Below are positions 36,776 to 44,909 of a DNA stretch of 64,000 nucleotides, one piece after another. This stretch comes from Cellulosimicrobium cellulans. Its GTDB lineage: Bacteria > Actinomycetota > Actinomycetes > Actinomycetales > Cellulomonadaceae. Position numbers and translations under genes: made by a program. Positions within the stretch are counted from its first letter, which is position 1. Each line of letters begins with the position of its first letter. The notes under the pieces were generated by a model. It searched no databases. It was not told where the DNA came from and saw nothing but the letters and a program-made list of their open reading frames with translations. The DNA is taken from NCBI RefSeq assembly GCF_007679345.1, contig NZ_VEGH01000002.1:310001-374000 (forward strand), in the 5' to 3' direction.

Positions 36776-37701
36776 CACGAGGCCTTCCGGGTGCGCGTCA
36801 GGGAGAGCTGCAGGAGGGAGATGAGCACGGCGACGACGAAGAAGATCGTCGCGTTGGCCATCTGGTAGGCGTAGTCGCCGCCGTTGAAGCCCGCGATGAT
36901 CGTCATGGCGACGCTGCGGGTCGCGGTGCCGGGGCCGCCGTTCGTGAGGCCGACGATGATGTCGTAGGCGTTCAGGTACCCCTTGAACCCGAGGATCACG
37001 TTGATGACGACGTAGCCGGCCACCAGCGGGACGGTGATCCGGAGCAGCTGCTGGACCTTGCTCGCGCCGTCCAGGTCGGCCGCCTCGTACACGTCGCCCG
37101 GCACCGACAGCAGCCCGGCGATGTAGATGAGCATCGTGCCGGGGATCGACTGCCACGCCGTCACCAGGACGATCGCGACCCACGCCAGGTCCGGGTTGGC
37201 CAGCAGGCTCGTCTCGAGCCACCCGATCCCGGTCGCGGCGCCCGCGGCGGGCAGCGAGTTCGAGAACAGGAAGTTGAAGACGTACGCGATGATGATGCCG
37301 CTGATCACCATGGGGACCACGAACACGGTCCGCAGCGCCGTCTTCATCCGGATCCGCGAGGTCAGCCCCACCGCGAGCAGGAACGCCACCAGGTTGACGA
37401 CGACCACCGTGGCGACCGCGAAGCCGAAGGTGAACAGGTAGCTCTGCAGGATCGCCGGGTCGCTGAACATCGCGACGTAGTTGGTCAGCCCGACGAAGCT
37501 CCAGTCCCCGATGCCGATCGAGTCGGTGAAGCTGAAGAAGATGCCGATGATCCCCGGGACCGTGATCGCGAGGGTGAACAGCACGACGGTCGGCAGCAGG
37601 AGCAGGTAGTAGATCGGCTCGACGCGGCGCCGCGGACGCCTCGGCGCCGGGCTCGCGGCGGCCGCGCGGGCGGCGGTCCCGGTCGTGACGGTGTCGGTCA
37701 T
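36775..37701 (-). CDS. Carbohydrate ABC transporter permease (MalF-like)
   Basis: A 308-residue CUT1 permease with six membrane segments after a basic N-terminus (PAPRRPRRRVEPIYYLLLL). The ATPase-docking loop is EAADLDGASKVQQLLRITVPLV, and GLTNGGPGTATRSVAM matches the MalF-like periplasmic loop. ATG start overlapping the binding-protein stop by 4 bases (ATGA), and overlapping the MalG start by one base, so three genes are tightly coupled. Confidence 0.93.
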   Translation of the reverse strand: MTDTVTTGTAARAAAASPAPRRPRRRVEPIYYLLLLPTVVLFTLAITVPGIIGIFFSFTDSIGIGDWSFVGLTNYVAMFSDPAILQSYLFTFGFAVATVVVVNLVAFLLAVGLTSRIRMKTALRTVFVVPMVISGIIIAYVFNFLFSNSLPAAGAATGIGWLETSLLANPDLAWVAIVLVTAWQSIPGTMLIYIAGLLSVPGDVYEAADLDGASKVQQLLRITVPLVAGYVVINVILGFKGYLNAYDIIVGLTNGGPGTATRSVAMTIIAGFNGGDYAYQMANATIFFVVAVLISLLQLSLTRTRKAS

Positions 37702-39020
37702 CGCGTCGGCTCCTTCGTCTCCGTCACCGGGGCCGGCTGCCGGAAGGCGAGCCGCGCCCAGTCCGCGTCGAGCGTGCGCAGCATCCGGGCCGGGTCCTCG
37801 CCGAGCAGGACCGCCTGCGCGTAGTTGTTGACCGGGATGGTCTTCGGGATGAGGACCGAGGGGCCCTGGTACACCCGGTTGTCCTCGTAGTACGCGGCCA
37901 TCCCCGCGACCCGCGGGTCGTCCACGGGGGCGGCGTCCGTCGTCGGCGTGAAGCCGAGCTGCGAGGCGTTGTAGGCCTCGATGACCTCCGGCCGGTACAG
38001 GTACTCGAGGAAGTCGCGCGCCGCCTCCGGGTGCTTCGCCTCCACCGGGATCCACGCGGCGAGGTCGACGTTCACCCGGACCCGCAGGTCGTCCGGGTCG
38101 TCGGTCATCGGCAGCGGGAACGTGCCGACCGGGAGGTCCGGCGCGGTCTTCGCGATCTCGCTGAACGCCCAGGGCCCCTGCAGGTACATCGCCGCCTCGC
38201 CCTGCGCGAACGCGAGGTTGCCGTCGCCGTAGCCGCGGCTGGCCGCGTCCGGGTTCACGTACTGCGCGAGCTCCGTCGCCTGCTCGAGCGGACCGGTGAA
38301 GTCCTGCTGGAACGACACCGCGCTGCCCGGACCGACGTCGGTGCCCTGCTCGGCGAGCCGGTCGAAGAAGTCGAGCACGTCGACCTGACCACCGACGGCG
38401 TAGTCGAACCACCCCTGCGCGACGGTCCAGTCGTCCTTGAACGTGGCGTAGATCGGGGTGATGCCGGCTGCCTGGAGGGCCTCGCACGCGGCGATCAGCT
38501 CGTCCCAGGTCTGCGGCACCTCGATCCCCTGCTCGGCGAAGATCTGCTCGTTGTAGATGACCGACGCCGCCATCACCGAGTACGGCAGCGCGCTGGTCCG
38601 GCCGGGGTACGACCCGTACTGGTCCATGAGCGGCTGCAGGTCCGGGCGGATCCGGGTGGCCGCCTCGGTGTCCGACAGGTCGCTCAGCGCCCCGCGCTGC
38701 ACGAACCGCGCGGACTCCATGTTGTAGTTCGCCAGGGCGATGTCCGGCGGGTTGCCCCGCACGAAGCTCGCCGACACCACGTCGACGCCCGAGGTGTCCA
38801 GCACCACCCGGGCGTCGTCCTGCGAGGCGTTGTACTCGTCGACCAGCTCCGTCATGAAGCCGATCGCCTCGCGCTTGCTGAACGCGAACCGCACCTCGTC
38901 GCGGCCGTCGCCGGCGCACGCGCCGAGCAGCACCCCGCTCACCAGGACCACCAGCCCCGACGCGACGGCCCGGCGCACGCGCCGCACCCGTCCCGCCCGT
39001 CGTGAGATCTCCCCCACCAT
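37698..39020 (-). CDS. Sugar-binding lipoprotein of the ABC importer
   Basis: A 440-residue extracytoplasmic solute-binding protein, family 1. The signal region has RRVRRAVASGLVVLVSGVLLGAC with a lipobox Cys at LLGAC, so it is lipid-anchored. The mature part shows FMTELVDEYNAS, GNPPDIALANYN, QTWDELIAACEALQAAGITP and GNLAFAQGEAAMYLQGPWA, all usual in sugar-binding proteins. The ATG of MVGEISRR at 39020 is chosen; an earlier in-frame ATG at 39089 would lie within the operator. It is the first gene of the sbp-malF-malG-glucosidase operon. Confidence 0.92.
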   Translation of the reverse strand: MVGEISRRAGRVRRVRRAVASGLVVLVSGVLLGACAGDGRDEVRFAFSKREAIGFMTELVDEYNASQDDARVVLDTSGVDVVSASFVRGNPPDIALANYNMESARFVQRGALSDLSDTEAATRIRPDLQPLMDQYGSYPGRTSALPYSVMAASVIYNEQIFAEQGIEVPQTWDELIAACEALQAAGITPIYATFKDDWTVAQGWFDYAVGGQVDVLDFFDRLAEQGTDVGPGSAVSFQQDFTGPLEQATELAQYVNPDAASRGYGDGNLAFAQGEAAMYLQGPWAFSEIAKTAPDLPVGTFPLPMTDDPDDLRVRVNVDLAAWIPVEAKHPEAARDFLEYLYRPEVIEAYNASQLGFTPTTDAAPVDDPRVAGMAAYYEDNRVYQGPSVLIPKTIPVNNYAQAVLLGEDPARMLRTLDADWARLAFRQPAPVTETKEPTR

Positions 39021-39075
39021 CGTCCCCTCCGTCGCGGACACCGGTCGGGCGACGTCATCGTCACCCACTAGATCT

Positions 39076-39091
39076 ACTTGGCAAATCAAGT
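39076..39091. promoter_or_regulatory. Inverted-repeat operator between sugar operon and ROK gene
   Basis: ACTTG-N6-CAAGT, in an AT-rich island of the 116-base divergent intergenic region, is the only clear inverted repeat there. It is placed to control both the binding-protein operon and the ROK gene. Binding by the ROK regulator is inferred from position. Confidence 0.65.
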
Positions 39092-39136
39092 CTGCTCGGG
39101 CAGTGTGTCAGCGCCGAGGAAGGACGGTCAAGACCT

Positions 39137-40351
39137 GTGACGACGCAGACCCCCCGCACGGCGGCGCGGCCCGCGAGCCTCGACGCCGTCCTGTCCTGCG
39201 CCTGGGACGCCGCCGAGCTCACCGCCAGCGACGTCATCGCGGCGACCGGCCTCACCCGGTCGACTGCCATCGAGGCGCTCGACGCGCTCACCACCGCGGG
39301 ACTGCTCCGCGAGCTGCCGAACGCGCGCGCGGCCGGCGCGTACCGCAAGGGCCGCCCGGCGCGGCGGTTCGGGCTGCGGGCCGACGCGGCCGTCCTCGTC
39401 GGGGTGGACAGCGGCCAGGTGCACGTCACCGCCACCGTCGCCGACCTGCGCTGCACCCCGCTCGGCACCGCGCGCACCGTCCTGGGCGCCGCCCACGACG
39501 ACCCGGACGAGCGGCGCGCCGCCGTCCTGGCGACCGTCGACGCGGCCCTCGCCGACGCCGGCCGGCACCGCGCGGACGTCCTGGCCCTGTGCGCCGGCGT
39601 CCCGGCCCCCGTCAACACCCGCGGGGACTCGCCCCCGCACCCCGACGGGTTCTGGGACCGGATGAACCCCGGCCTCCGGGACGCCCTCGCCGACCTCGCG
39701 CCGCTCGTGCGGGTCGAGAACGACGCCTCCCTCGCCGCGATCGCGGAGGGCACCCGCGGCGCGGCGGTCGGCAGCCGCAACTACGTGGCGCTGCTCGCCG
39801 GCGAGCGCCTGGGCGCCGGCGTCGTCGTCGACGGCCGGGTGCTGCACGGCGCGCACGGCGGCGTCGGCGAGATGGTGGCGTTCGACCTGGTCGAGGGCGT
39901 CGGCGCCGCGTACGGCCTGGGTGCACGCGCCGCGGAGTGGGCGGCCGAGGCGGTCGCGCGCGGCGAGGTGGCGCCGGACGGCCCGCTCGCGGCGGCCGCT
40001 GCCGCGGCTGCCCCGCTCGACGGTCGGCAGGTGCTCGAGCTCGCGGCCGGCGGCGACCCGGACGCCCTGCGCGTCGTGCAGCGGGTCGGCGCCATGCTCG
40101 GGCGGGTGGTCAGCGTGCTGGCCAGCATGTTCGACCCCGAGCGGATCGTCGTCTCCGGCGCGGTCGCCGCCGGCGTGCACCAGGTGGTCGACGCGGCGCG
40201 GGCGGCCCTGCCCCCGGGCCTGCACCTCCCGGCGCCGGCGCTGGGCATCTCCCCGCTGGGCGCCGACGTGGTGGTGACCGGGGCGATCGCGGAGGCCTGC
40301 GCGGCGGCGCGGCGGCACGCGCTGGACCTGTGGGCGGAGCGCGGGGCCTGA
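39137..40351 (+). CDS. ROK-family transcriptional regulator
   Basis: A 404-residue regulator. Residues 20-75 form a winged helix-turn-helix (LTASDVIAATGLTRSTAIEALDAL, then GRPARRFGL). The rest is a ROK sugar-kinase-like domain: VLVGVDSGQVHVTATVADL, VRVENDASLAAIAEGTRG, LAGERLGAGVVVDGRVLHGAHG and GEMVAF. The Cys-rich zinc motif C-x-C-G-x-x-G-C-x-E of ROK proteins is not present, only HGGVGEMV, so zinc binding may be lost. GTG at 39137 follows GAGGAAGGA. It probably represses the divergent sugar operon until its ligand, likely a sugar, is bound. Confidence 0.88.
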   Translation: MTTQTPRTAARPASLDAVLSCAWDAAELTASDVIAATGLTRSTAIEALDALTTAGLLRELPNARAAGAYRKGRPARRFGLRADAAVLVGVDSGQVHVTATVADLRCTPLGTARTVLGAAHDDPDERRAAVLATVDAALADAGRHRADVLALCAGVPAPVNTRGDSPPHPDGFWDRMNPGLRDALADLAPLVRVENDASLAAIAEGTRGAAVGSRNYVALLAGERLGAGVVVDGRVLHGAHGGVGEMVAFDLVEGVGAAYGLGARAAEWAAEAVARGEVAPDGPLAAAAAAAAPLDGRQVLELAAGGDPDALRVVQRVGAMLGRVVSVLASMFDPERIVVSGAVAAGVHQVVDAARAALPPGLHLPAPALGISPLGADVVVTGAIAEACAAARRHALDLWAERGA

Positions 40352-40372
40352 CCGGCGCCGACCCTTCCTCTT

Positions 40373-40446
40373 CGCCGAGATAGGGCCTTCCCGCCGAGAT
40401 CGGACCGTACAAGGCCCTATCTCGGCGGGAGGGTCCTATCTCGGCG
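40373..40446. repeat. Palindromic 74-nt intergenic element, copy A
   Basis: Four 15-nt half-sites of consensus CGCCGAGATAGGRCC are arranged 15-4-15-6-15-4-15. Direct sites start at 40373 and 40392, and inverted sites at 40413 and 40432. The two 34-nt arms can pair almost throughout (two G-U pairs and two mismatches) around loop GTACAA. Located 21 bases past the ROK gene stop. The same geometry recurs at 49875 and 51117. Confidence 0.9.
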
Positions 40447-40483
40447 CGGTTCGCCGCCGCGCCGGCGGACCCCCGGGACGCGA

Positions 40484-40519
40484 AGAACCCCCGGCCGGAT
40501 CTCTCCGACCGGGGGTTCC
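40484..40519 (-). terminator. Terminator after tRNA-Leu
   Basis: AGAACCCCCGGCCGG (40484-40498) and CCGACCGGGGGTTCC (40505-40519) form a stem with a 6-nt loop, 10 bases beyond the 3' end of tRNA-Leu on the minus strand. Confidence 0.7.
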
Positions 40520-40529
40520 CCGTCATGTG

Positions 40530-40612
40530 TGCGCGAGGGGGGATTTGAACCCCCACGCCCTTTCGGACACTGGCACCTGAAGCCAGCGCGTCTGCCGTTC
40601 CGCCACTCGCGC
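40530..40612 (-). tRNA. tRNA-Leu, anticodon CAG
   Basis: An 83-nt class II tRNA. Acceptor GCGCGAG pairs with CTCGCGC. The anticodon stem-loop is CTGGC-TTCAGGT-GCCAG, giving CAG. A short variable arm (TGTCCGAAAGGGCGT) and a T-arm GGGGG-TTCAAAT-CCCCC follow. No CCA is encoded. The position next to fhaA matches the actinobacterial origin-proximal gene order. The roughly 245 bases between it and fhaA hold no gene. Confidence 0.95.
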
Positions 40613-40858
40613 GCCGCAGAAGATTAACACGATTCCGAGGGGCCTCCTGACCACTCCCCGGACGGGGCTCCCGACGCCCCCGGCGGCCCCGCCTGCACAG
40701 CGCGCGCACACCCGCCGCGACCTCTTCACCAGGGACGCGCCACTCCCGTCGTCCACAGGGAGAGCCTGCGCACCTGGTCCGCGGCTACCATCGACGCAGT
40801 GTGTCGGGTGCACGTCGGTGCCCGACCGTTCGCGCGTGCGGTGAGGAGGTGGTGGGCG

Positions 40859-41572
40859 TTGGGCATCCTGGACCGGTTCGAGCACGGTGTGGAGCGCGTC
40901 GTGAACACCGCGTTCGCCAAGGCCTTCCGCAGCGAGGTGAAGCCCGTCGAGCTGGCGAGCGCCCTGCGCCGCGAGGTCGACGACCGGGCCGCCGTCGTGG
41001 GCCGCGACCGCACGGTCGTGCCGAACGAGTTCACGCTGGAGCTGTCCCCGTCGGACTACGACCAGGTGGAGGCGTGGGGCGCCGAGGCGCTCGCCGACGA
41101 GCTGGCCGCCAACGTCACGGAGCACGCGACGGGCCAGCGGTACGCGTTCGTGGGTCCGGTGACGGTGGCGTTCCACGAGTACGAGGACCTGGAGACGGGC
41201 CGGTTCCGGGTGAAGTCGGCGACGGTGCGCGGCGCGGCCGCCCCGGCGACCACCGCCGCCCCGAGCCCGCGGCACCCGCTCATCGACATCGACGGGCAGC
41301 GCTACCTGCTCACCGGCCCGGTGACGGTCATCGGCCGCGGCTCGGAGGCGGACATCGTCGTGGACGACCCGGGCGTGTCCCGGCGGCACCTCGAGATCCG
41401 CGTCTCCCCGCAGGGCGTCGTCGCCTCCGACCTCGGCTCCACGAACGGGTTGTTCGTGGAGGGCCACCAGGTCCCGGCCGCGACACTCCTGGACGGGAAC
41501 ACGCTGACCATCGGCCGGACCCGCATCATGTTCTGGACGGGCGACGGCGACGGACAGGACCAGGACGAGTGA
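40859..41572 (+). CDS. fhaA: FHA-domain protein FhaA
   Basis: A 237-residue protein with an N-terminal DUF3662 domain (GILDRFEHGVERVVNTAFAK; later VVPNEFTLELSPSDYDQV) and a C-terminal FHA domain (VTVIGRGSEADIVVDDPGVS; GSTNGLFVEG with the phospho-Thr-binding S/N residues). In M. tuberculosis FhaA is phosphorylated by PknA/PknB and acts in wall synthesis with MurJ. I choose the TTG at 40859, because GAGGAGGT sits 8 bases ahead and the protein then begins like its homologues; no ATG is in place. The Pro/Ala linker is short compared with mycobacteria. Confidence 0.9.
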   Translation: MGILDRFEHGVERVVNTAFAKAFRSEVKPVELASALRREVDDRAAVVGRDRTVVPNEFTLELSPSDYDQVEAWGAEALADELAANVTEHATGQRYAFVGPVTVAFHEYEDLETGRFRVKSATVRGAAAPATTAAPSPRHPLIDIDGQRYLLTGPVTVIGRGSEADIVVDDPGVSRRHLEIRVSPQGVVASDLGSTNGLFVEGHQVPAATLLDGNTLTIGRTRIMFWTGDGDGQDQDE

Positions 41573-41593
41573 GCCACGGCACGCAAGGCACGC

Positions 41594-42094
41594 ATGAGTG
41601 AGCTGACGGTCACCCTGCTCCGCCTGGGCTACCTCGTGCTCCTGTGGGCCTTCGTGCTGTCCGCGATCGGGGTGCTGCGCCGCGACCTGTACGGGACCCG
41701 GATCACCAGCCGCCGCAAGCCGCGCGCCGCGGCCCCGGCCGCCGGCCCCGCGGCCACCCCGGCCCCGGCGCCCGCCGCCGAGCGCGGCCGCGGCCGGCGC
41801 GCCGGTCCGACCCGGCTCGTCGTGACCGAGGGTCCGCTGCGCGGCACCACCCTGCCGCTCGGGTCGACGGCGGTCCTGATCGGCCGGGCACCCTCCTGCA
41901 CGCTGGTGCTGGACGACGACTACTCGTCCTCGCGGCACGCCCGGGTGTACCCCGAGGGCGGGCAGTGGCTGGTCGAGGACATGGGGTCGACCAACGGCAC
42001 GTTCCTCGACGACCAGAAGGTGACCTCCGCGGTCCAGGTCCGCCCCGGTGCGCAGATCCGCATCGGGCAGAGCGTCCTCGAGCTGCAGGGGTAG
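41594..42094 (+). CDS. fhaB: FHA-domain membrane protein FhaB (FipA)
   Basis: A 166-residue protein with one N-terminal membrane helix (LLRLGYLVLLWAFVLSAIGVL), a basic and Ala/Pro-rich linker and a C-terminal FHA domain: VLIGRAPSCTLVLDDDYSSSRHARV, then DMGSTNGTFLDDQKV, containing the conserved GR, S-x-x-H and N-G residues. FhaB binds phospho-Thr partners at the division site in mycobacteria. ATG at 41594, 21 bases after fhaA; pstP follows after 8 bases. Confidence 0.93.
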   Translation: MSELTVTLLRLGYLVLLWAFVLSAIGVLRRDLYGTRITSRRKPRAAAPAAGPAATPAPAPAAERGRGRRAGPTRLVVTEGPLRGTTLPLGSTAVLIGRAPSCTLVLDDDYSSSRHARVYPEGGQWLVEDMGSTNGTFLDDQKVTSAVQVRPGAQIRIGQSVLELQG

Positions 42095-42102
42095 CGGGGA
42101 TC

Positions 42103-43434
42103 GTGGGCATCGCGCTGCGGTACGCCGCCCGGTCCGACGTCGGGCTGGTCCGGTCGAACAACCAGGACTCGGCGTACGCCGGGCCGCACCTGCTGGTGGT
42201 CGCGGACGGCATGGGCGGGCACGCCGGCGGCGACGTCGCGTCCTCGGTGGCGATCGCCGCGCTCGCCCCCCTGGACGGCGAGTCGCACGGCCCCGACGAC
42301 GCGCTGGACGAGCTGGAGCGCGCGCTCGAGGAGGCCCGCGAGGAGATCATCAGCCGCTCGGAGTCCAACCCCGAGCTCGCCGGCATGGGGACGACGGTCA
42401 CGGCGATCCTGCGCGCGGGCAACAAGCTCGCGATGGTGCACCTCGGCGACTCCCGCGGCTACCTGCTCCGCGACGGCGTGCTGACGCAGGTCACGACGGA
42501 CCACACGTTCGTCCAGCACCTGGTCAACACGGGGAAGATCACGCCGGAGGAGGCCGAGACCCACCCGCAGCGCTCCGTCGTCATGCGGGTGCTCGGCGAC
42601 TTCGACGTCGACATCGCACCCGACCTGTCCGTCCGCGAGGCGCGCGCCGGCGACCGGTGGCTGCTGTGCTCCGACGGGCTCTCGGGCTTCGTCAGCGGCG
42701 AGACGATCGCCCGGACGCTGTACGAGCTGCCCGACGTCGACACGTGCGCCGAGCGGCTGGTCCAGCTCGCGCTGCGCGCGGGCGGCGGCGACAACGTCAC
42801 GGTCGTCGTCGCGGACGTGCTCGAGCTCAACGACGTGCGCGACGGCGCCGGGCCCACCACGAACGCCGTGGTCGTCGGGTCGGCGGCCGTCTCGCGCAAC
42901 CGCCCGACCGCGGCGCAGGACGGGCCCGCCGCCCGCGCCGCCGAGCTGTCCCGCCAGGCGAGCACCCCCGGCGGGGGCGTGGCCGTGGTCGACGACGCCG
43001 ACGACGCGGAGGACGACCCGGACGAGCGCCGCGCGCGCCGTCGGCGCCGGGTCCGCCGCGTCGTGCTGAGCGTGCTCGCCGTCGCGGTCGTGGCCGCGGC
43101 CGCGTTCGGCTTCTACCGCTGGACGCAGACCCAGTACTACGTCGGCGTGGACGGCGAGGTCGTCGCGATCTACCGCGGCATCCCCCAGTCGGTGGGCCCG
43201 CTGTCGCTCTCCGAGGTCGTCGAGACGAGCGACGTCGTCGTCGACGACCTGCCGGCGTTCGTGCGCGAGCGCCTCGACCAGACCATCCACACCGCGACGC
43301 TGGCCGACGCACGCGAGCGGGTCGCGTCGCTCGCCGAGGACGCCGAGCCGGAGCCGAGCCCGACGCCGACCCCGACGACACCCACCGCCCCGGCCGCCAC
43401 GCCCGGTGCCACCGCCCCGCCGGTGGGGCCCTGA
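42103..43434 (+). CDS. pstP: PP2C Ser/Thr phosphatase PstP
   Basis: A 443-residue membrane phosphatase that reverses PknA/PknB phosphorylation. The catalytic domain (residues 1-240) has SDVGLVRSNNQDS, VVADGMGGHAGG, HLGDSRGYLLRDG, LCSDGLSGFV and GGGDNVTVVV, the metal-binding PP2C motifs. After an acidic/Arg linker a single membrane helix begins near residue 320 (VVLSVLAVAVVAAAAFGF), followed by an extracytoplasmic domain and a Pro/Thr tail. GTG start at 42103. The gene overlaps rodA by one base (TGATG). Confidence 0.95.
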   Translation: MGIALRYAARSDVGLVRSNNQDSAYAGPHLLVVADGMGGHAGGDVASSVAIAALAPLDGESHGPDDALDELERALEEAREEIISRSESNPELAGMGTTVTAILRAGNKLAMVHLGDSRGYLLRDGVLTQVTTDHTFVQHLVNTGKITPEEAETHPQRSVVMRVLGDFDVDIAPDLSVREARAGDRWLLCSDGLSGFVSGETIARTLYELPDVDTCAERLVQLALRAGGGDNVTVVVADVLELNDVRDGAGPTTNAVVVGSAAVSRNRPTAAQDGPAARAAELSRQASTPGGGVAVVDDADDAEDDPDERRARRRRRVRRVVLSVLAVAVVAAAAFGFYRWTQTQYYVGVDGEVVAIYRGIPQSVGPLSLSEVVETSDVVVDDLPAFVRERLDQTIHTATLADARERVASLAEDAEPEPSPTPTPTTPTAPAATPGATAPPVGP

Positions 43435-44909
43435 TGGCGACGGTGGAGGCGCACCGCGTGCGCGCCGGCCGCGGCACGGAGCTCGGTCTGCTGGTCCTGG
43501 CGCTGGCGATCGCCATCGCGGCGTACGCGCTGGTCGGGCTGGGCGCGACCGACGAGCTGCCGGCCGACGTGCTGGGCTACGGCGCCGGCCTCGCGGGTCT
43601 GGCCCTGGTCGTCCACCTCGTGCTGCGCTGGCGCGCGCCCTACGCGGACCCGGTGATCCTGCCGTCGGTGATCGCGCTCAACGGCATCGGGCTCGCGATG
43701 ATCTATCGCATCGACCTGGCCCGCCAGGCCCGCGGCGGCACGGAGATGTTCGCCGGCAAGCAGCTCGCGTGGTCGGCGATCTCCGTGGTGCTCGCGTGCG
43801 TGGTCCTGGTCGTGCTGCGGGACCACCGCACCCTGCGCCGCTACACCTACACCGCGATGGTCGTCGGCCTCGTGCTGATCGTGCTGCCCCTGGTCCCGGG
43901 CCTCGGCGTGACGATCAACGGCGCCCGCATCTGGGTCCGCGCGCTCGGGTTCTCGCTGCAGCCCGCCGAGCTCGCCAAGATCGCCCTCGCCGTGTTCTTC
44001 GCCGGCTACCTCGTCACGCACCGCGACACGCTCGCGCTGGCGGGACCCAAGGTGCTCGGCCTGCAGCTCCCCCGGCTGCGCGACCTCGGCCCGATCGCCG
44101 TGGTCTGGGCCGCCTCGATCGCCGTCCTGGTGCTGCAGAGCGACCTCGGCACGTCGCTGCTGCTGTTCGGCCTGTTCGTCGCCATGCTCTACGTCGCGAC
44201 CGAGCGGCTGTCCTGGATCATCATCGGCCTGGTGATGTTCGCGGGCGGCGTCGCCTTCGCGACCACCGCGTTCGGGCACGTCGCGGCGCGGTTCCACATC
44301 TGGTTGCACGCCCTCGACCAGGATGTCTTCGAGCGGGCCCCCGGCGGCTCCGGCCAGCTCGTGCGCGGGCTGTTCGGCCTGGCCAGCGGCGGGCTGTTCG
44401 GCACCGGCTGGGGCCAGGGGCGCCCGGACCTGGTGCCGTTCGCCGAGTCGGACTTCATCATCGCGTCGCTCGGCGAGGAGCTCGGCCTGACCGGGCTCAT
44501 GGCGATCCTCACGATCTACCTGGTGCTGTGCCAGCGCGGCCTGCGTACCGCGATCGGCGTCCGGGACGGCTTCGGCAAGCTGCTCGCCGCGGGCCTCGCG
44601 TTCGTCATCGCGTTCCAGTGCTTCGTCGTCGTCGGCGGCATCACGCGGATCATCCCGCTCACCGGCCTGACCACCCCGTTCCTCGCCTACGGGGGCTCCT
44701 CGCTGCTCGCCAACTGGATCGTCGCCGCGCTGCTGCTGCGGATCTCCGACGACGCCCGGCGTCCCGCGCCCGAGCCCGGCGGCGAGCTGCTGTCGACCCC
44801 CGCCGGGGGCCTGCCGCTCGACGAGGACGCCCGCAACCCCGTCGCCGTCGCCGGCGACGACCAGCCCACCGAGCAGCTGCGCCGCACGTCCGGAGGTGGT
44901 CGCGCGTGA
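43434..44909 (+). CDS. rodA: SEDS-family peptidoglycan glycosyltransferase RodA/FtsW
   Basis: A 491-residue integral membrane protein with about 10-12 helices; it polymerises lipid II into glycan strands. Landmarks are GARIWVRALGFSLQPAELAKIAL, LVLQSDLGTSLLLFG and TRIIPLTGLTTPFLAYGGSSLL, the classic SEDS signature. The C-terminal tail after 450 is cytoplasmic and includes PTEQL, possibly phosphorylated. Partner of the adjacent PbpA transpeptidase. ATG start within the pstP stop (TGATG). Confidence 0.95.
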   Translation: MATVEAHRVRAGRGTELGLLVLALAIAIAAYALVGLGATDELPADVLGYGAGLAGLALVVHLVLRWRAPYADPVILPSVIALNGIGLAMIYRIDLARQARGGTEMFAGKQLAWSAISVVLACVVLVVLRDHRTLRRYTYTAMVVGLVLIVLPLVPGLGVTINGARIWVRALGFSLQPAELAKIALAVFFAGYLVTHRDTLALAGPKVLGLQLPRLRDLGPIAVVWAASIAVLVLQSDLGTSLLLFGLFVAMLYVATERLSWIIIGLVMFAGGVAFATTAFGHVAARFHIWLHALDQDVFERAPGGSGQLVRGLFGLASGGLFGTGWGQGRPDLVPFAESDFIIASLGEELGLTGLMAILTIYLVLCQRGLRTAIGVRDGFGKLLAAGLAFVIAFQCFVVVGGITRIIPLTGLTTPFLAYGGSSLLANWIVAALLLRISDDARRPAPEPGGELLSTPAGGLPLDEDARNPVAVAGDDQPTEQLRRTSGGGRA

